From Breznakibacter xylanolyticus (GTDB taxonomy: Bacteria > Bacteroidota > Bacteroidia > Bacteroidales > Marinilabiliaceae), in assembly GCF_003254275.1 (NCBI RefSeq), contig NZ_QKZK01000017.1, positions 16,147 to 80,146 on the forward strand: DNA of 64,000 nt. Direction: 5' to 3'. This document shows positions 21,347-30,758 of this stretch, piece after piece. The position numbers were made by a program, and so were the translations under genes. Position 1 is the stretch's first letter. Each line of letters opens with the position of its first letter. The notes beneath the pieces were generated by a model. The model worked only from the letters and a program-made list of their open reading frames with translations. It did not search any database and was not told where the DNA came from.

Positions 21347-22735
21347 ATGACACAGAGCCACTCTCTTCTGATTAAATCACTTGAAAACCACCCCATCTCA
21401 TCACTCTTATGGAAAAATTTTCTTCCTGCATTCATTGGCGTAGTTGTAAACTCACTTTACAATGTCGTTGACCGAATATTCATCGGACAGGGTGTTGACG
21501 CCTTAGCCCTATCGGGTCTTAGTGCGGTGTTTCCTGTCATGATTATTCAAATGGCATTTGGGATGCTCATTGGCATGGGAGCCGGCGTACGCATCAGCAT
21601 CAATTTGGGACAAAGAGATTACCATCGGGCAGAAAAGGTGCTCGGTAACGCCTTCGTCATGCTTTTATTGGTATCCCTAATTATCACCAGCCTGGGATTT
21701 GCCATCAAAGACCCCATGTTGCGCTTATTTGGCGTGAGTGATGCCACCTCAAAATACGCCAACGACTACCTGAATATTGTTTTATTCGGCTCAGTATTTA
21801 ACGTGGTGGGATTCTCACTCAACAACCTTATCCGCTCCGAAGGCAATGCCCGAACAGCCATGGTTTCGATGATGATTAGCGCAGGTGCCAACATCCTTCT
21901 GGATCCCTTATTCATCTTTGTATTTAAGATGGGAGTACAAGGAGCTGCATTGGCCACTGTCATCTCACAGATGCTTCTGTGCGGCTGGGTACTGATTCAT
22001 TTTCGCAGCACGCGATCAATCATTCGGCTTCGCCTGTCCAATTTCCGGCTTGATTCAAATATCGTTTGGTACATTATCAGCATCGGATTTGCCCCCTTTT
22101 CGATGCAACTAGCCTCAAGCATCGTGCAAGGGGCATACAATATGCAACTGACCAAATTTGGAGGAGACATTGCCGTGGGTGCCATGGGCATCATTAATAG
22201 CGTGAGCGTTTTTTTGGTCATGACCGTTATCGCCATCAACATGGCCGCACAACCCATTATCGGTTTCAACTACGGTGCCCGACATTACCGTCGGGTCAAA
22301 GAGACGCTTATCACAGGCATCAAAGCAGCCACACTCCTGTGCATTACCGGCTTGCTGATGATAGAAATATTTCCTGATCCCATCATCAAGGTCTTTAACC
22401 ACGACAATTCTGAATTACTGGAGACCGGTCGAAATGGCATGCGTATCCTATTGGCAGCCATGCCATTGATTGGATTTCAAATCATCGCCGGTAATTTTTT
22501 CCAATCAACCGGCAAGGCCGGAGTTGCTGCACTGTTATCTCTATTGCGACAAGTCATCATATTACTACCGGCACTAATGATTCTTCCGCATTTCTTTAAC
22601 ATTCAAGGCGTTTGGCTAGCAGGGCCGGTTGCAGACACTCTTTCTGCAATCGTGGTGCTCTTTTTTTTATGGCGCGAAATCAAACGCCTCAATGTACACA
22701 TCCGTTATGAAACGCGTCACCTTGAAAAACAATAA
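21347..22735 (+). CDS. MATE-family multidrug/cation exporter (first of two)
   Basis: A 462-residue inner-membrane protein with about twelve hydrophobic segments and the MATE pattern (VVNSLYNVVDRIFIGQGVD near the N-terminus, with a repeat of the same half in the second part). MATE proteins export drugs, dyes or metabolites using a sodium or proton gradient. The phrase NVVDRIFIG is typical of the bacterial MepA-like branch. It stands alone on its strand between two terminator structures. The substrate cannot be told from sequence, and it is only distantly similar to the second MATE protein at 25009-26367. Confidence 0.9.
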   Translation: MTQSHSLLIKSLENHPISSLLWKNFLPAFIGVVVNSLYNVVDRIFIGQGVDALALSGLSAVFPVMIIQMAFGMLIGMGAGVRISINLGQRDYHRAEKVLGNAFVMLLLVSLIITSLGFAIKDPMLRLFGVSDATSKYANDYLNIVLFGSVFNVVGFSLNNLIRSEGNARTAMVSMMISAGANILLDPLFIFVFKMGVQGAALATVISQMLLCGWVLIHFRSTRSIIRLRLSNFRLDSNIVWYIISIGFAPFSMQLASSIVQGAYNMQLTKFGGDIAVGAMGIINSVSVFLVMTVIAINMAAQPIIGFNYGARHYRRVKETLITGIKAATLLCITGLLMIEIFPDPIIKVFNHDNSELLETGRNGMRILLAAMPLIGFQIIAGNFFQSTGKAGVAALLSLLRQVIILLPALMILPHFFNIQGVWLAGPVADTLSAIVVLFFLWREIKRLNVHIRYETRHLEKQ

Positions 22736-22769
22736 AGCACTGATAGTTAAAATCAAACCATCAGTGCTT
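22735..22769. terminator. bidirectional terminator after the first MATE gene
   Basis: The arms AAGCACTGATAGTT and AACCATCAGTGCTT are reverse complements with one mismatch. The hairpin lies between two convergent genes. Confidence 0.7.
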
Positions 22770-22797
22770 ATCAACTCATTTCATATTACGAAGAAAC

Positions 22798-24684
22798 TTA
22801 TTTCCGAGGAATATTATCAACATTAAAACATGAATTAGCTTTACCATCCCGGTTATCCTTAATGGTAAATATGATGTCGTTAAAATCCTTATCATTATAA
22901 CTCAAGTCCGAATTCAGCACCACATCTTCAAGCGTCATTACCAGATCATTACAAGAACTTTCGATAAACAAGGTATGTTGTTGGTAATAATTTGTATTGA
23001 ATTCATTATTTGTATAAAGTGTATACAGTCCATTTGCTACGCGACCGTTTTGCCACCCCTGAGCAATCAAAAAGAATCCTATAACAGTATTAGCAGGAAA
23101 TTTCTCGGTTCCCAACCGCACCATATCACCAGTATTTAATCCACCTCCTTCATTAATCTTGGAAACGTTGGGATATACATAATGGCACTGAAGTTGATCA
23201 ACGGTAGTCGGGGGATTATCGGCAGGATAAGCATAATAGCCAAATGTATTTTTCCAGCCTGCGCCTTCATCCACAAAGGTAATATACACATCCGTTTCTT
23301 GATTGATCAAAAGATTCGTTGTCACCTGATCGTCAAACAAATCCGCATGCGCCTTTTGATTATCGACATATTCGGGGAACATGTCGATGATACTGGAGTA
23401 AAGTGTTTCACAGGGTTTAGTAGGAATGATATCATCAGGCACCCCCTGATCAACACTAATGGCCAATATCTTTAAACCACCCGTTCCGGTAGCTACAAAA
23501 ATCACGTCATCCTTTGATTCGACATAGTTAGCCGATTGAGCTTCGCCAAACTTCACGGCCCCCAACATCACAACTTCATCATCTAACGACTCAATCATCC
23601 CTCCAATATAAATACCGGCCTCACCATTGGCCATCAAAACCAGATCGCCATTTACAGAAACAGAATTAGTCACATAATTATTGCGATCTTTACCTTCAGG
23701 AACCAAAGGAGCTGCAATGTGCTGTTTTAAAGCTCCATCAGCATTCAACATCTTCATGCCATCATAATTGAGAGCAGCAAACACATATTTGTCGGTTGCA
23801 TCAATACCGGATTTAGCTTCCGACTGCAAATCACCTGCCACAGGATAACTGCCAACCAACACATTATTGGCCAATTGATAATGCCCCACCGCCCCAGGCT
23901 GTCCGGTCAGTACAAACAAATCATTACATGTTAGAGCAATATCACGCACATCGGGCAACTTGTTTTCGTAGACTAAATTTAAATCATGGTTAAAATAACT
24001 CATCCCGCCATCAGAACCACTGGCCACAAAAACGCCACTGGAGCATACACCCACACCGGTACCCACATAAGATGAAACATCCACCATTTTATCGACACCG
24101 GTAATGGCATATTGATCATCCAGGGAAAGTACCTCTAAGAATGCCGGGGACTCGAACTCATAGCCCTTTTCATCAGGATTAGTAGCCCCTACAATGTAGA
24201 TTTTTTTATTGTAATAATCCACAGCACTCACATCGGCATTGGGAAAAACGGCATGCCAAACAATTTGAGGATTGGTCACATCAGACACATCAAACACCTC
24301 GAGACCGCCCAAATACTTATCACCTTTTGTATTATAAGTGACGTAGGCATATTTGTCAACAATTTTCACATGTGTTGCTTGAAGTGTATGTCCCTCAAAC
24401 TGAGGGGGAGCTACTTCGGCCACCAGCTTGAAAGCGTAGTTTTTGCGCAAGTCAACTTGTGCAATTTCAGAAGCACTCTTAAGCGTAGACGCTTCAATGG
24501 GCTCAACCCACATCAACTCATCTTGCATCGTAACACGGCGATTGAGTTCAGCACTATTACTCGTCACAATCAGATTACCAATCGTTTGCAAGTCTTCAGA
24601 TTCTTCTTTTTCGTTCTTTTCGCATCCTGCTACGACTGCCAACAGGGACATAAATAGCAAACTGCGACACCATTTCGTTTTCAT
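22798..24684 (-). CDS. LVIVD-repeat lipoprotein with C-terminal DUF4114 domain
   Basis: The start at 24684 is chosen because a lipoprotein signal follows at once (membrane segment, then lipobox VVAGC at about residue 20); the frame from 24729 would bury it. The mature protein (about 605 residues) has LVIVD-type beta-propeller repeats over about 75-440 (VKIVDKYAYVTY, GLEVFDVSD, ILAISVD). It ends in a DUF4114 domain (about 490-620) with the acidic DKDFNDIIFTI motif, which looks like a calcium site. Both modules are common in secreted or surface proteins of this phylum with no established biochemical role. No partner gene is adjacent on its strand. Confidence 0.85.
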   Translation of the reverse strand: MKTKWCRSLLFMSLLAVVAGCEKNEKEESEDLQTIGNLIVTSNSAELNRRVTMQDELMWVEPIEASTLKSASEIAQVDLRKNYAFKLVAEVAPPQFEGHTLQATHVKIVDKYAYVTYNTKGDKYLGGLEVFDVSDVTNPQIVWHAVFPNADVSAVDYYNKKIYIVGATNPDEKGYEFESPAFLEVLSLDDQYAITGVDKMVDVSSYVGTGVGVCSSGVFVASGSDGGMSYFNHDLNLVYENKLPDVRDIALTCNDLFVLTGQPGAVGHYQLANNVLVGSYPVAGDLQSEAKSGIDATDKYVFAALNYDGMKMLNADGALKQHIAAPLVPEGKDRNNYVTNSVSVNGDLVLMANGEAGIYIGGMIESLDDEVVMLGAVKFGEAQSANYVESKDDVIFVATGTGGLKILAISVDQGVPDDIIPTKPCETLYSSIIDMFPEYVDNQKAHADLFDDQVTTNLLINQETDVYITFVDEGAGWKNTFGYYAYPADNPPTTVDQLQCHYVYPNVSKINEGGGLNTGDMVRLGTEKFPANTVIGFFLIAQGWQNGRVANGLYTLYTNNEFNTNYYQQHTLFIESSCNDLVMTLEDVVLNSDLSYNDKDFNDIIFTIKDNRDGKANSCFNVDNIPRK

Positions 24685-25008
24685 GATTGGGGTGTTTTTG
24701 ATTTCTAAGTTATTAAATAAGGATACCAACTATTAAACAGCAAATTAAGAAGTTTTGAACACGTTAGCCCCCCTCTTTTTGACAAAAACAAAACAGCAAC
24801 AGACGAAACTCTCATTTTATTACACTAACGCACATTCAAACACAACAAAACCTCCACAACCAAAGCCTATCAGCTGCAACAAACGCAACGATATACCCCA
24901 ACCAGTTTTCAAGCCCAGAAAATTTGGGGGTTCAACAAAAAAGCCGTTGATTTGCACATCCCATCATTCAAACAACAACGCAGGGATCGCCCCATTGAAT
25001 CGCCCGCC
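24685..25008. other. divergent intergenic region with a promoter for the second MATE gene
   Basis: 324 bases between divergent genes. On the plus strand TTTG at 24923-24926, a 20-base spacer and TTGATTTG at 24947-24954 form a good Bacteroidota promoter, about 55 bases before the MATE start. The rest is A/C-rich with no gene visible. Confidence 0.55.
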
Positions 25009-26367
25009 ATGAAAGATTTAACGCAAGGACATGAAGGACGTCTGATTATCAAATTTGCCTTGCCTCTGGTTGTCGGGAACATGTTGCAACAAACCTACAA
25101 CATTGTTGACAGCATCATTGTGGGACGTGTTTTGGGAAAAGAAGCCATTGCGGCCGTAGGGGCATCATTCCCGGTCATTTACACACTCATTGCCTTTACC
25201 ATCGGCATCGGTAGCGGAGCCTCTGTAGTGGTATCGCAATATTTTGGCGCGCGGGAATACGAAAAGGTTAAAAGGGCAACCAGTACCATCTTTATCTTTC
25301 TGTTTTTTGCATCCATCATCGTCACACTGGTCAGCATTCTATTTAGTCGTCAGATATTTGAGATGCTCAACATTGAATCGCATGTATCGCCACTTGCCAT
25401 TAAATACTTCAATATTTACATGAGTGGGATGGTGGCCTTTTTTGGATTTAATGGGATTTCATCGGTACTACGCGGAATGGGCGACAGCATGACCCCTCTG
25501 TGGTTTATGCTGATAGCAACCGTTTCGAACATCTTGCTGGATTTACTATTTGTCCTCGTCTTCAACTGGGGAATAGAAGGCGTCGCCTGGGCAACAGTCA
25601 TCGCGCATGTGATCCCGTTTATATTGGGAGCCATCTACCTGACGCGTCGACATCAATTCATATCATTTCATCCGCGCAAAATGTGTTTCGATCGCTCTCT
25701 ATTCAAGCAGAGTATGCGAATAGGGTTACCAACCGGTTTTCAACAAACCTTTGTGGCCTTTGGTATGACGGCACTGCTAAGGATTGTGACCAACTTTGAC
25801 ACTTCTGTTTTGGCAGCATACACCATTGCCGGACGTATTGACTCACTGGCGGGAATGCCAGCGCTGAACCTGTCGAGTGCCTTATCGTCGTTTGTGGGAC
25901 AAAATTTGGGTGCCGGACGCATCGATCGCATCAAGAAAGGTTTTTGGGCCAGCCTCTACATGTCGTGGGGAATCAGTTTACTGGTGATGACGGTGGTGTT
26001 TATATGGGGTGAGCATCTGATTGCAGCGTTCAATCGCGACCCGATGGTCATCAAATATGGCACAGACTACCTGCACATTATTTCCAGCTTCTACATCATT
26101 TACTCGTCGATGTTCATCACTCACGGGGTATTGAGAGGGGCGGGCGACACCATCGTCCCGATGTTTGTCAGCCTCATTTCCCTTTGGATTGTGCGCATTC
26201 CGCTGGCCCTTTATTTGTCGCCCATCATGGGCGTGGACGGCATTTGGTGGTCAATCCCTATCGGATGGACCATTGGCTATGTACTCACTCAACTCTATTA
26301 TCTTTCGGGGAGATGGAAACGCAAAGCCATCACCCGCAAGCAACAGCCCAACGTCATACAGGAGTAA
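25009..26367 (+). CDS. MATE-family exporter (second of two)
   Basis: The start at 25009 (MKDLTQGHEG) matches the usual N-terminus of this branch; the frame from 24952 adds a hydrophilic stretch overlapping the promoter. The 452-residue membrane protein has twelve hydrophobic segments and the signature NMLQQTYNIVDSIIVGRVLG, plus the matching motif in the second half (GLPTGFQQTFVAFG). It probably exports drugs or cationic compounds against a sodium or proton gradient. It ends at a terminator shared with the convergent phosphatase gene. Confidence 0.92.
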   Translation: MKDLTQGHEGRLIIKFALPLVVGNMLQQTYNIVDSIIVGRVLGKEAIAAVGASFPVIYTLIAFTIGIGSGASVVVSQYFGAREYEKVKRATSTIFIFLFFASIIVTLVSILFSRQIFEMLNIESHVSPLAIKYFNIYMSGMVAFFGFNGISSVLRGMGDSMTPLWFMLIATVSNILLDLLFVLVFNWGIEGVAWATVIAHVIPFILGAIYLTRRHQFISFHPRKMCFDRSLFKQSMRIGLPTGFQQTFVAFGMTALLRIVTNFDTSVLAAYTIAGRIDSLAGMPALNLSSALSSFVGQNLGAGRIDRIKKGFWASLYMSWGISLLVMTVVFIWGEHLIAAFNRDPMVIKYGTDYLHIISSFYIIYSSMFITHGVLRGAGDTIVPMFVSLISLWIVRIPLALYLSPIMGVDGIWWSIPIGWTIGYVLTQLYYLSGRWKRKAITRKQQPNVIQE

Positions 26368-26374
26368 AAAGAAA

Positions 26375-26399
26375 TGCCGGAGGATGACTCACTCCGGCA
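26375..26399. terminator. bidirectional terminator between MATE and phosphatase genes
   Basis: Perfect 8-bp stem TGCCGGAG/CTCCGGCA with a 9-base loop between convergent genes. T runs are weak on both sides. Confidence 0.65.
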
Positions 26400-26421
26400 A
26401 CAAACTGACAAACAAGATCTT

Positions 26422-27567
26422 TTAAAATCCCCAGACCTCTTTCATCTTTAAAAAGATGTCGGTATTATGGTAAAATCCCATAAAACGCTCAGCTCCCGGA
26501 CCAAAAGCAAACACAGGAACCATAACCCCGGAGTGATCTTCAGATGCAAAAACAGCCCTCACCCCCCCGGTTTCAAAATCCCCATTAATCAGACTCATAG
26601 CGCCCGTTTCGTGGTCTGCAGTAACGACGACCAGCGTGTTTTGATCCCTCAATGCAAATTCAAGAGCCTTACCGACAGCACGATCAAAATCGAGCATCTC
26701 ATCGACCACATAAATCGCATCATTTTGATGGCCTCCCCAATCAATTTGAGAGCCTTCGACCATCAGAAAAAAGCCGGATGCATTTGAGCTCAACAATTCC
26801 GCCGATTTAGCCGTTGCCAAGGGCAAATAATCACCCCGCTCGGGATAGCGGGCAATATGCTCATCGGCCACCAATGCCGCCAAAGGGGTAGTTTTAGCCT
26901 CAATGGCGTCATTCAACGCATTCACAACCCGAAAACCCTTACTCGTAAGCTCATTCGAAAGATGACGACCATCAGCGCGCGATTCAAAATGCAAACGCCC
27001 TCCCCCCATGAAAACATCAATGCCAATACCGGTAAAAAAAGTGGCAATATCCTCGTAACTCCCCCGTGAAGGCACATGGGCAATGAACGAGGCGGGCGTA
27101 GCATGAGTAATTGCCGATGTTGAGACCAAACCGGTATGAAGACCTTTGCTGTCGGCAATTTCCAGAATTGTTGGAATCGTGTTGCCATTGACATCCACCC
27201 CTATAGCGCCATTGTTAGTTTTTTGGCCGGTAGCCAAAGCCGTTCCCCCGGCCGCAGAATCGGTCACATATTTATTAGCACTGTGGGTCATGATAAATCC
27301 AACATAAGGCATTTGTGTGATATTCAAGGCTCCCCTGTTAGCTGTGATTCCGGCATAAAGTTGACTCACCCCCATTCCGTCGCCAATGAGTAAAATGATA
27401 TTCCGAGGTCGACTTCCCAAACCCGGCGCAAAACCGGAAAGATCAACGACTGGATGCATACTTCCACCCCGATATTCAGAAACTGGATGACTAAATTTAT
27501 AATTTTCCTGTCCACACCCCAAAAAAGGGATCAACATCATTAAAAAAGCAAACAAACATGATTTCAT
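26422..27567 (-). CDS. alkaline phosphatase (PhoA family), predicted lipoprotein
   Basis: The start at 27567 places a lipoprotein signal at the N-terminus (lipobox FLGCG near residue 18). The 381-residue protein has the metal and nucleophile motifs of alkaline phosphatases. These are LLIGDGMG (metal-binding Asp), TDSAAGGTALATG (serine nucleophile), GSQIDWGGHQND (Asp/His ligands) and TADHETG (Asp-His ligands). It would release phosphate from monoesters in the periplasm or at the cell surface, using two zinc ions and magnesium. It is somewhat shorter than E. coli PhoA, as usual for this branch. It is read divergently from a Wzi-like barrel gene, with a palindrome between them. Confidence 0.92.
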   Translation of the reverse strand: MKSCLFAFLMMLIPFLGCGQENYKFSHPVSEYRGGSMHPVVDLSGFAPGLGSRPRNIILLIGDGMGVSQLYAGITANRGALNITQMPYVGFIMTHSANKYVTDSAAGGTALATGQKTNNGAIGVDVNGNTIPTILEIADSKGLHTGLVSTSAITHATPASFIAHVPSRGSYEDIATFFTGIGIDVFMGGGRLHFESRADGRHLSNELTSKGFRVVNALNDAIEAKTTPLAALVADEHIARYPERGDYLPLATAKSAELLSSNASGFFLMVEGSQIDWGGHQNDAIYVVDEMLDFDRAVGKALEFALRDQNTLVVVTADHETGAMSLINGDFETGGVRAVFASEDHSGVMVPVFAFGPGAERFMGFYHNTDIFLKMKEVWGF

Positions 27568-27648
27568 TACAATAGGTTTATGATAATACAACAAATGTGC
27601 GACTTTCGTAAAACAATTCATAACAATGAGAGTTTAAAAAAGTCTTAA

Positions 27649-27664
27649 TTTAGCCACGGCTAAA
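27649..27664. promoter_or_regulatory. palindromic operator-like site between phosphatase and barrel genes
   Basis: TTTAGCC and GGCTAAA are exact inverted repeats with a 2-base spacer, overlapping a near-consensus -7 element (TAATTTAG, 27646-27653). It lies 25 bases before the barrel gene start. It may be a repressor site; no regulator gene is adjacent. Confidence 0.4.
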
Positions 27665-27689
27665 ATTACACGAAGCGAAGCAATCACAC

Positions 27690-29324
27690 ATGAATAGAAG
27701 GTTAACAAATCAAACCACTGCGTTTTCAATCCTATTGATAACATTGATCAGCCAATTTACCACGGAAGCGAAGGGGCAACGATTTTCGATATACGAAAAC
27801 CAGCAATTCCAGCCCTACGAAAAGGCCATTTACCAACCGGGGGCAAGATTTCACACATCCATCCGCAACTATCGGGTAGATGAACTGAAGCAAGTTGTCA
27901 ACCTCGACTCCGTGCTATATGATGGCATGCGCATAAGGCATGATAAGCAAAGTTTTATTCGACGCCTGTTCAAAGGCCACGCACTGCAATGGGAAACCAA
28001 TGCATACACCATTCACGTCAACCCGTTATTCAACATAGAGCCGGGAAAAGAATCCATAGAAGGGAAAAGTACATTTGTGAATACGCGAGGCTTATACATT
28101 GATGGGACCATCGGAAAAAACATTGCATTTTATACCGATTTTGTTGAAAACCAAGCTTCCTTCCCAAAATACATTGATGACTACATTCGCTTACGAAATG
28201 TTATTCCCGGTCAAGGACGTGCCAAACGACAAAACTACGACCCAAAGAGTCAAGTGCTCGACTTTTCACAAGCCACCGGATATGTCTCGATGGATGCCGG
28301 TCAACACTTCAACTTTCAACTGGGTCACGGGAAAAATTTTATTGGCGATGGATATCGATCCATGCTCCTTTCGGATGTGGCTTACAGCTATCCATATTTG
28401 AAGCTGACAACCAACTTTGGTAACGTGAAATACCAAATGATGTGGAGCTCAATGACCCATTTGGAACGAGAAGGTAGTGGCGACACCCGTTACCCGGTTA
28501 AATATGCCGTAATTCATTATCTCGATTGGAACGTGGGAAAACGACTGAGTCTCGGACTTTTTGAAGCCGTCACATGGGCCGACATGGATACATTGGGACA
28601 AAAAAGAGGATTCGACTGGCATTATGCCAATCCCTTCATCTTTTTTCGCCCGGTAGAATACAGCGTGGGGTCGCCCGACAATGTTTCATTGGGTTTGAAC
28701 ACCAAATGGATTGTAGCCAAATGGCTCACCCTATATGGGCAACTTGTTTTGGACGAATTTAAAGCCGATGAAATGTTTTCGGGGAACAAATGGTGGGCTA
28801 ACAAACAAGGTTTTCAAATAGGATTGAAAACGTTCGACCTGTTTGGAATTCGTAATCTTCGCTGGCAAGCCGAATTCAACCAAGCCCGCCCCTACTTATA
28901 CTCCTATTATCAGCCCATTCAGAATTATGGGCATTACAACCAGGAACTGGCACACCCAATGGGAGCTAACTTTAGGGAATTCAACACGGTGATGAACTAC
29001 CGCTATCATCGATGGAACCTTAGAGTACAGGCCGTCAGCGCCATGTACGGCAACGACACACAGGACATTAATTATGGACACAACATATTCCTTCCCAACA
29101 AGGATCGACCGTATGATTATGGACATGAAATCGGTCAAGGAATAAAAACCCGATTGACAGTGGGAGATATCTCGCTGTCATTTATGGTCAATCCTCGAAA
29201 CAATTTCAATGTATCAGCAGGTTATCGGGTTCGTCGTGAAAGCACCGACACACAAGAACTCGACACAAAATTCCTTTGGTTTGGCATACGTACATCTCTT
29301 AAAAACCTCTACTACGACTTTTAA
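27690..29324 (+). CDS. Wzi/RemB-like outer-membrane beta-barrel protein
   Basis: A 544-residue protein with an N-terminal signal (cut near AKG/Q at about residue 30) and a long series of amphipathic beta strands ending in an aromatic residue (YYDF), the sign of an outer-membrane barrel. The stretch LGHGKNFIGDGYRSMLLSD is characteristic of the capsule-assembly Wzi-like family, which in Flavobacteria includes the gliding-related protein RemB. In Wzi the barrel binds capsule polysaccharide at the surface. Here the role may be surface-polymer attachment or motility; no capsule or gliding gene is adjacent. The assignment rests on motif recognition and the length fits. Confidence 0.75.
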   Translation: MNRRLTNQTTAFSILLITLISQFTTEAKGQRFSIYENQQFQPYEKAIYQPGARFHTSIRNYRVDELKQVVNLDSVLYDGMRIRHDKQSFIRRLFKGHALQWETNAYTIHVNPLFNIEPGKESIEGKSTFVNTRGLYIDGTIGKNIAFYTDFVENQASFPKYIDDYIRLRNVIPGQGRAKRQNYDPKSQVLDFSQATGYVSMDAGQHFNFQLGHGKNFIGDGYRSMLLSDVAYSYPYLKLTTNFGNVKYQMMWSSMTHLEREGSGDTRYPVKYAVIHYLDWNVGKRLSLGLFEAVTWADMDTLGQKRGFDWHYANPFIFFRPVEYSVGSPDNVSLGLNTKWIVAKWLTLYGQLVLDEFKADEMFSGNKWWANKQGFQIGLKTFDLFGIRNLRWQAEFNQARPYLYSYYQPIQNYGHYNQELAHPMGANFREFNTVMNYRYHRWNLRVQAVSAMYGNDTQDINYGHNIFLPNKDRPYDYGHEIGQGIKTRLTVGDISLSFMVNPRNNFNVSAGYRVRRESTDTQELDTKFLWFGIRTSLKNLYYDF

Positions 29325-29394
29325 ATAAGCCTCTGAAGAATTCAATAGAACCAAGCAAAAGGTATCAACAGTCAACAGAACCGACGACAATGTA

Positions 29395-29426
29395 TTGGCA
29401 ATATTCCCAAAAATTTCATTCCTTTG
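29395..29426 (+). promoter_or_regulatory. promoter of the carboxynorspermidine dehydrogenase gene
   Basis: TTG at 29395-29397, a 21-base spacer and TTCCTTTG at 29419-29426 match the Bacteroidota promoter with one -7 deviation, 49 bases before the start codon. Confidence 0.45.
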
Positions 29427-29475
29427 CCAAGTAAAAAGTAATTAGGAACAACAAGCTAAAAGCACAAAGAACAAG

Positions 29476-30669
29476 ATGGGTAAAGTTTTAGTTATTGGAG
29501 CCGGCGGTGTAGGAACCGTTGTGGTTCACAAGATGGCCGGATTACCGGAAGTGTTCACCGACATCATGTTGGCCAGCCGCACCAAAAGCAAGTGCGATGC
29601 CATTGCAGCTAAAATAGGCGGAAACAGAATTCAAACCGCACAAGTGGATGCTGATAATGTGCCCGAACTGGTGGCATTGATCAACAGCTTTCGCCCCGAC
29701 CTGGTGGTCAACGTGGCCTTGCCCTATCAGGATTTGACCATCATGGACGCCTGTCTGGAGACCGGAGTGGCCTATCTGGACACTGCCAATTACGAACCCA
29801 AAGACGAAGCTAAATTTGAATACAAATGGCAATGGGCTTATGCCGACCGCTTTAAACAAGCCGGCATTACCGCCATTTTGGGCTGCGGCTTTGACCCTGG
29901 TGTCACCAGCGTTTACACGGCCTATGCTGCCAAACACCACTTTGATGAGATTCAATATCTTGACATTGTCGATTGCAACGCTGGCGATCACGGCAAAGCA
30001 TTTGCCACCAACTTCAATCCCGAGATCAATATCCGAGAAGTAACCCAACGCGGTAAATACTGGGAAAACGGGAAATGGATCGAAACCGAGCCACACGAAA
30101 TTCATAAACCCCTGAACTATCCGGAAATCGGCCCGAAAGAATCGTATCTGATTTATCACGAAGAACTGGAATCACTGGTCAAGAACTTCCCCACGCTGAA
30201 ACGTGCCCGTTTTTGGATGACTTTTGGGCAAGAATATCTCACACACCTTCGAGTGATCCAAAACATCGGAATGGCCGGCATTGACCCCATCATTTATAAT
30301 GGCGTTGAAATTGTCCCCATTCAGTTCCTGAAAGCCGTGTTACCCAACCCCGGCGATCTGGGCGAAAACTACAAAGGATGGACATCTATCGGATGTCGCA
30401 TCAAAGGACTGAAAGACGGAAAAGAAAAAAGCTATTACGTCTATAACAACTGTAGCCACGAAGTTGCCTTTAAGGAAACCGGCACACAGGCTGTCAGCTA
30501 CACCACGGGGGTACCTTGTATGATTGGCGCCATGATGTATCTCAAAGGTATCTGGAAAAACCCCGGCGTACACAACGTTGAAGAGTTTAATCCCGATCCG
30601 TTTATGGAAGAACTCAACAAACACGGATTACCTTGGGTAGAACAACACAACGTAGATCTCGAACTGTAA
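29476..30669 (+). CDS. carboxynorspermidine/carboxyspermidine synthase (saccharopine dehydrogenase family)
   Basis: A 397-residue cytoplasmic protein with an N-terminal Rossmann motif (VIGAGGVGTVV) and the Lys1-like arrangement. Members of this branch reductively condense aspartate semialdehyde with putrescine or diaminopropane, using NADPH, to give carboxy(nor)spermidine. The assignment over a true saccharopine dehydrogenase is supported by the carboxynorspermidine decarboxylase gene 1 kb downstream. Together they make spermidine-type polyamines without S-adenosylmethionine decarboxylase. A terminator follows the gene, so it is probably transcribed apart from the decarboxylase. Confidence 0.9.
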   Translation: MGKVLVIGAGGVGTVVVHKMAGLPEVFTDIMLASRTKSKCDAIAAKIGGNRIQTAQVDADNVPELVALINSFRPDLVVNVALPYQDLTIMDACLETGVAYLDTANYEPKDEAKFEYKWQWAYADRFKQAGITAILGCGFDPGVTSVYTAYAAKHHFDEIQYLDIVDCNAGDHGKAFATNFNPEINIREVTQRGKYWENGKWIETEPHEIHKPLNYPEIGPKESYLIYHEELESLVKNFPTLKRARFWMTFGQEYLTHLRVIQNIGMAGIDPIIYNGVEIVPIQFLKAVLPNPGDLGENYKGWTSIGCRIKGLKDGKEKSYYVYNNCSHEVAFKETGTQAVSYTTGVPCMIGAMMYLKGIWKNPGVHNVEEFNPDPFMEELNKHGLPWVEQHNVDLEL

Positions 30670-30691
30670 CCAACGCGTTAGCATCTAATAT

Positions 30692-30725
30692 AAAGGCATG
30701 AAGAGATTCTCTTTATGCCTTTTTT
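30692..30725 (+). terminator. intrinsic terminator after the dehydrogenase gene
   Basis: Stem AAGGCATGAAGAGA against TCTCTTTATGCCTT (one G-U pair), short loop, then a T run. Strong on the plus strand. Confidence 0.85.
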
Positions 30726-30758
30726 CAACCAACCCGACACCGACTAATAAAATGGCTT

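Noticed and set aside
29476..30669. Saccharopine dehydrogenase for lysine metabolism
   Set aside because: The same family includes the polyamine enzyme, and the nspC gene close by makes the latter more likely.
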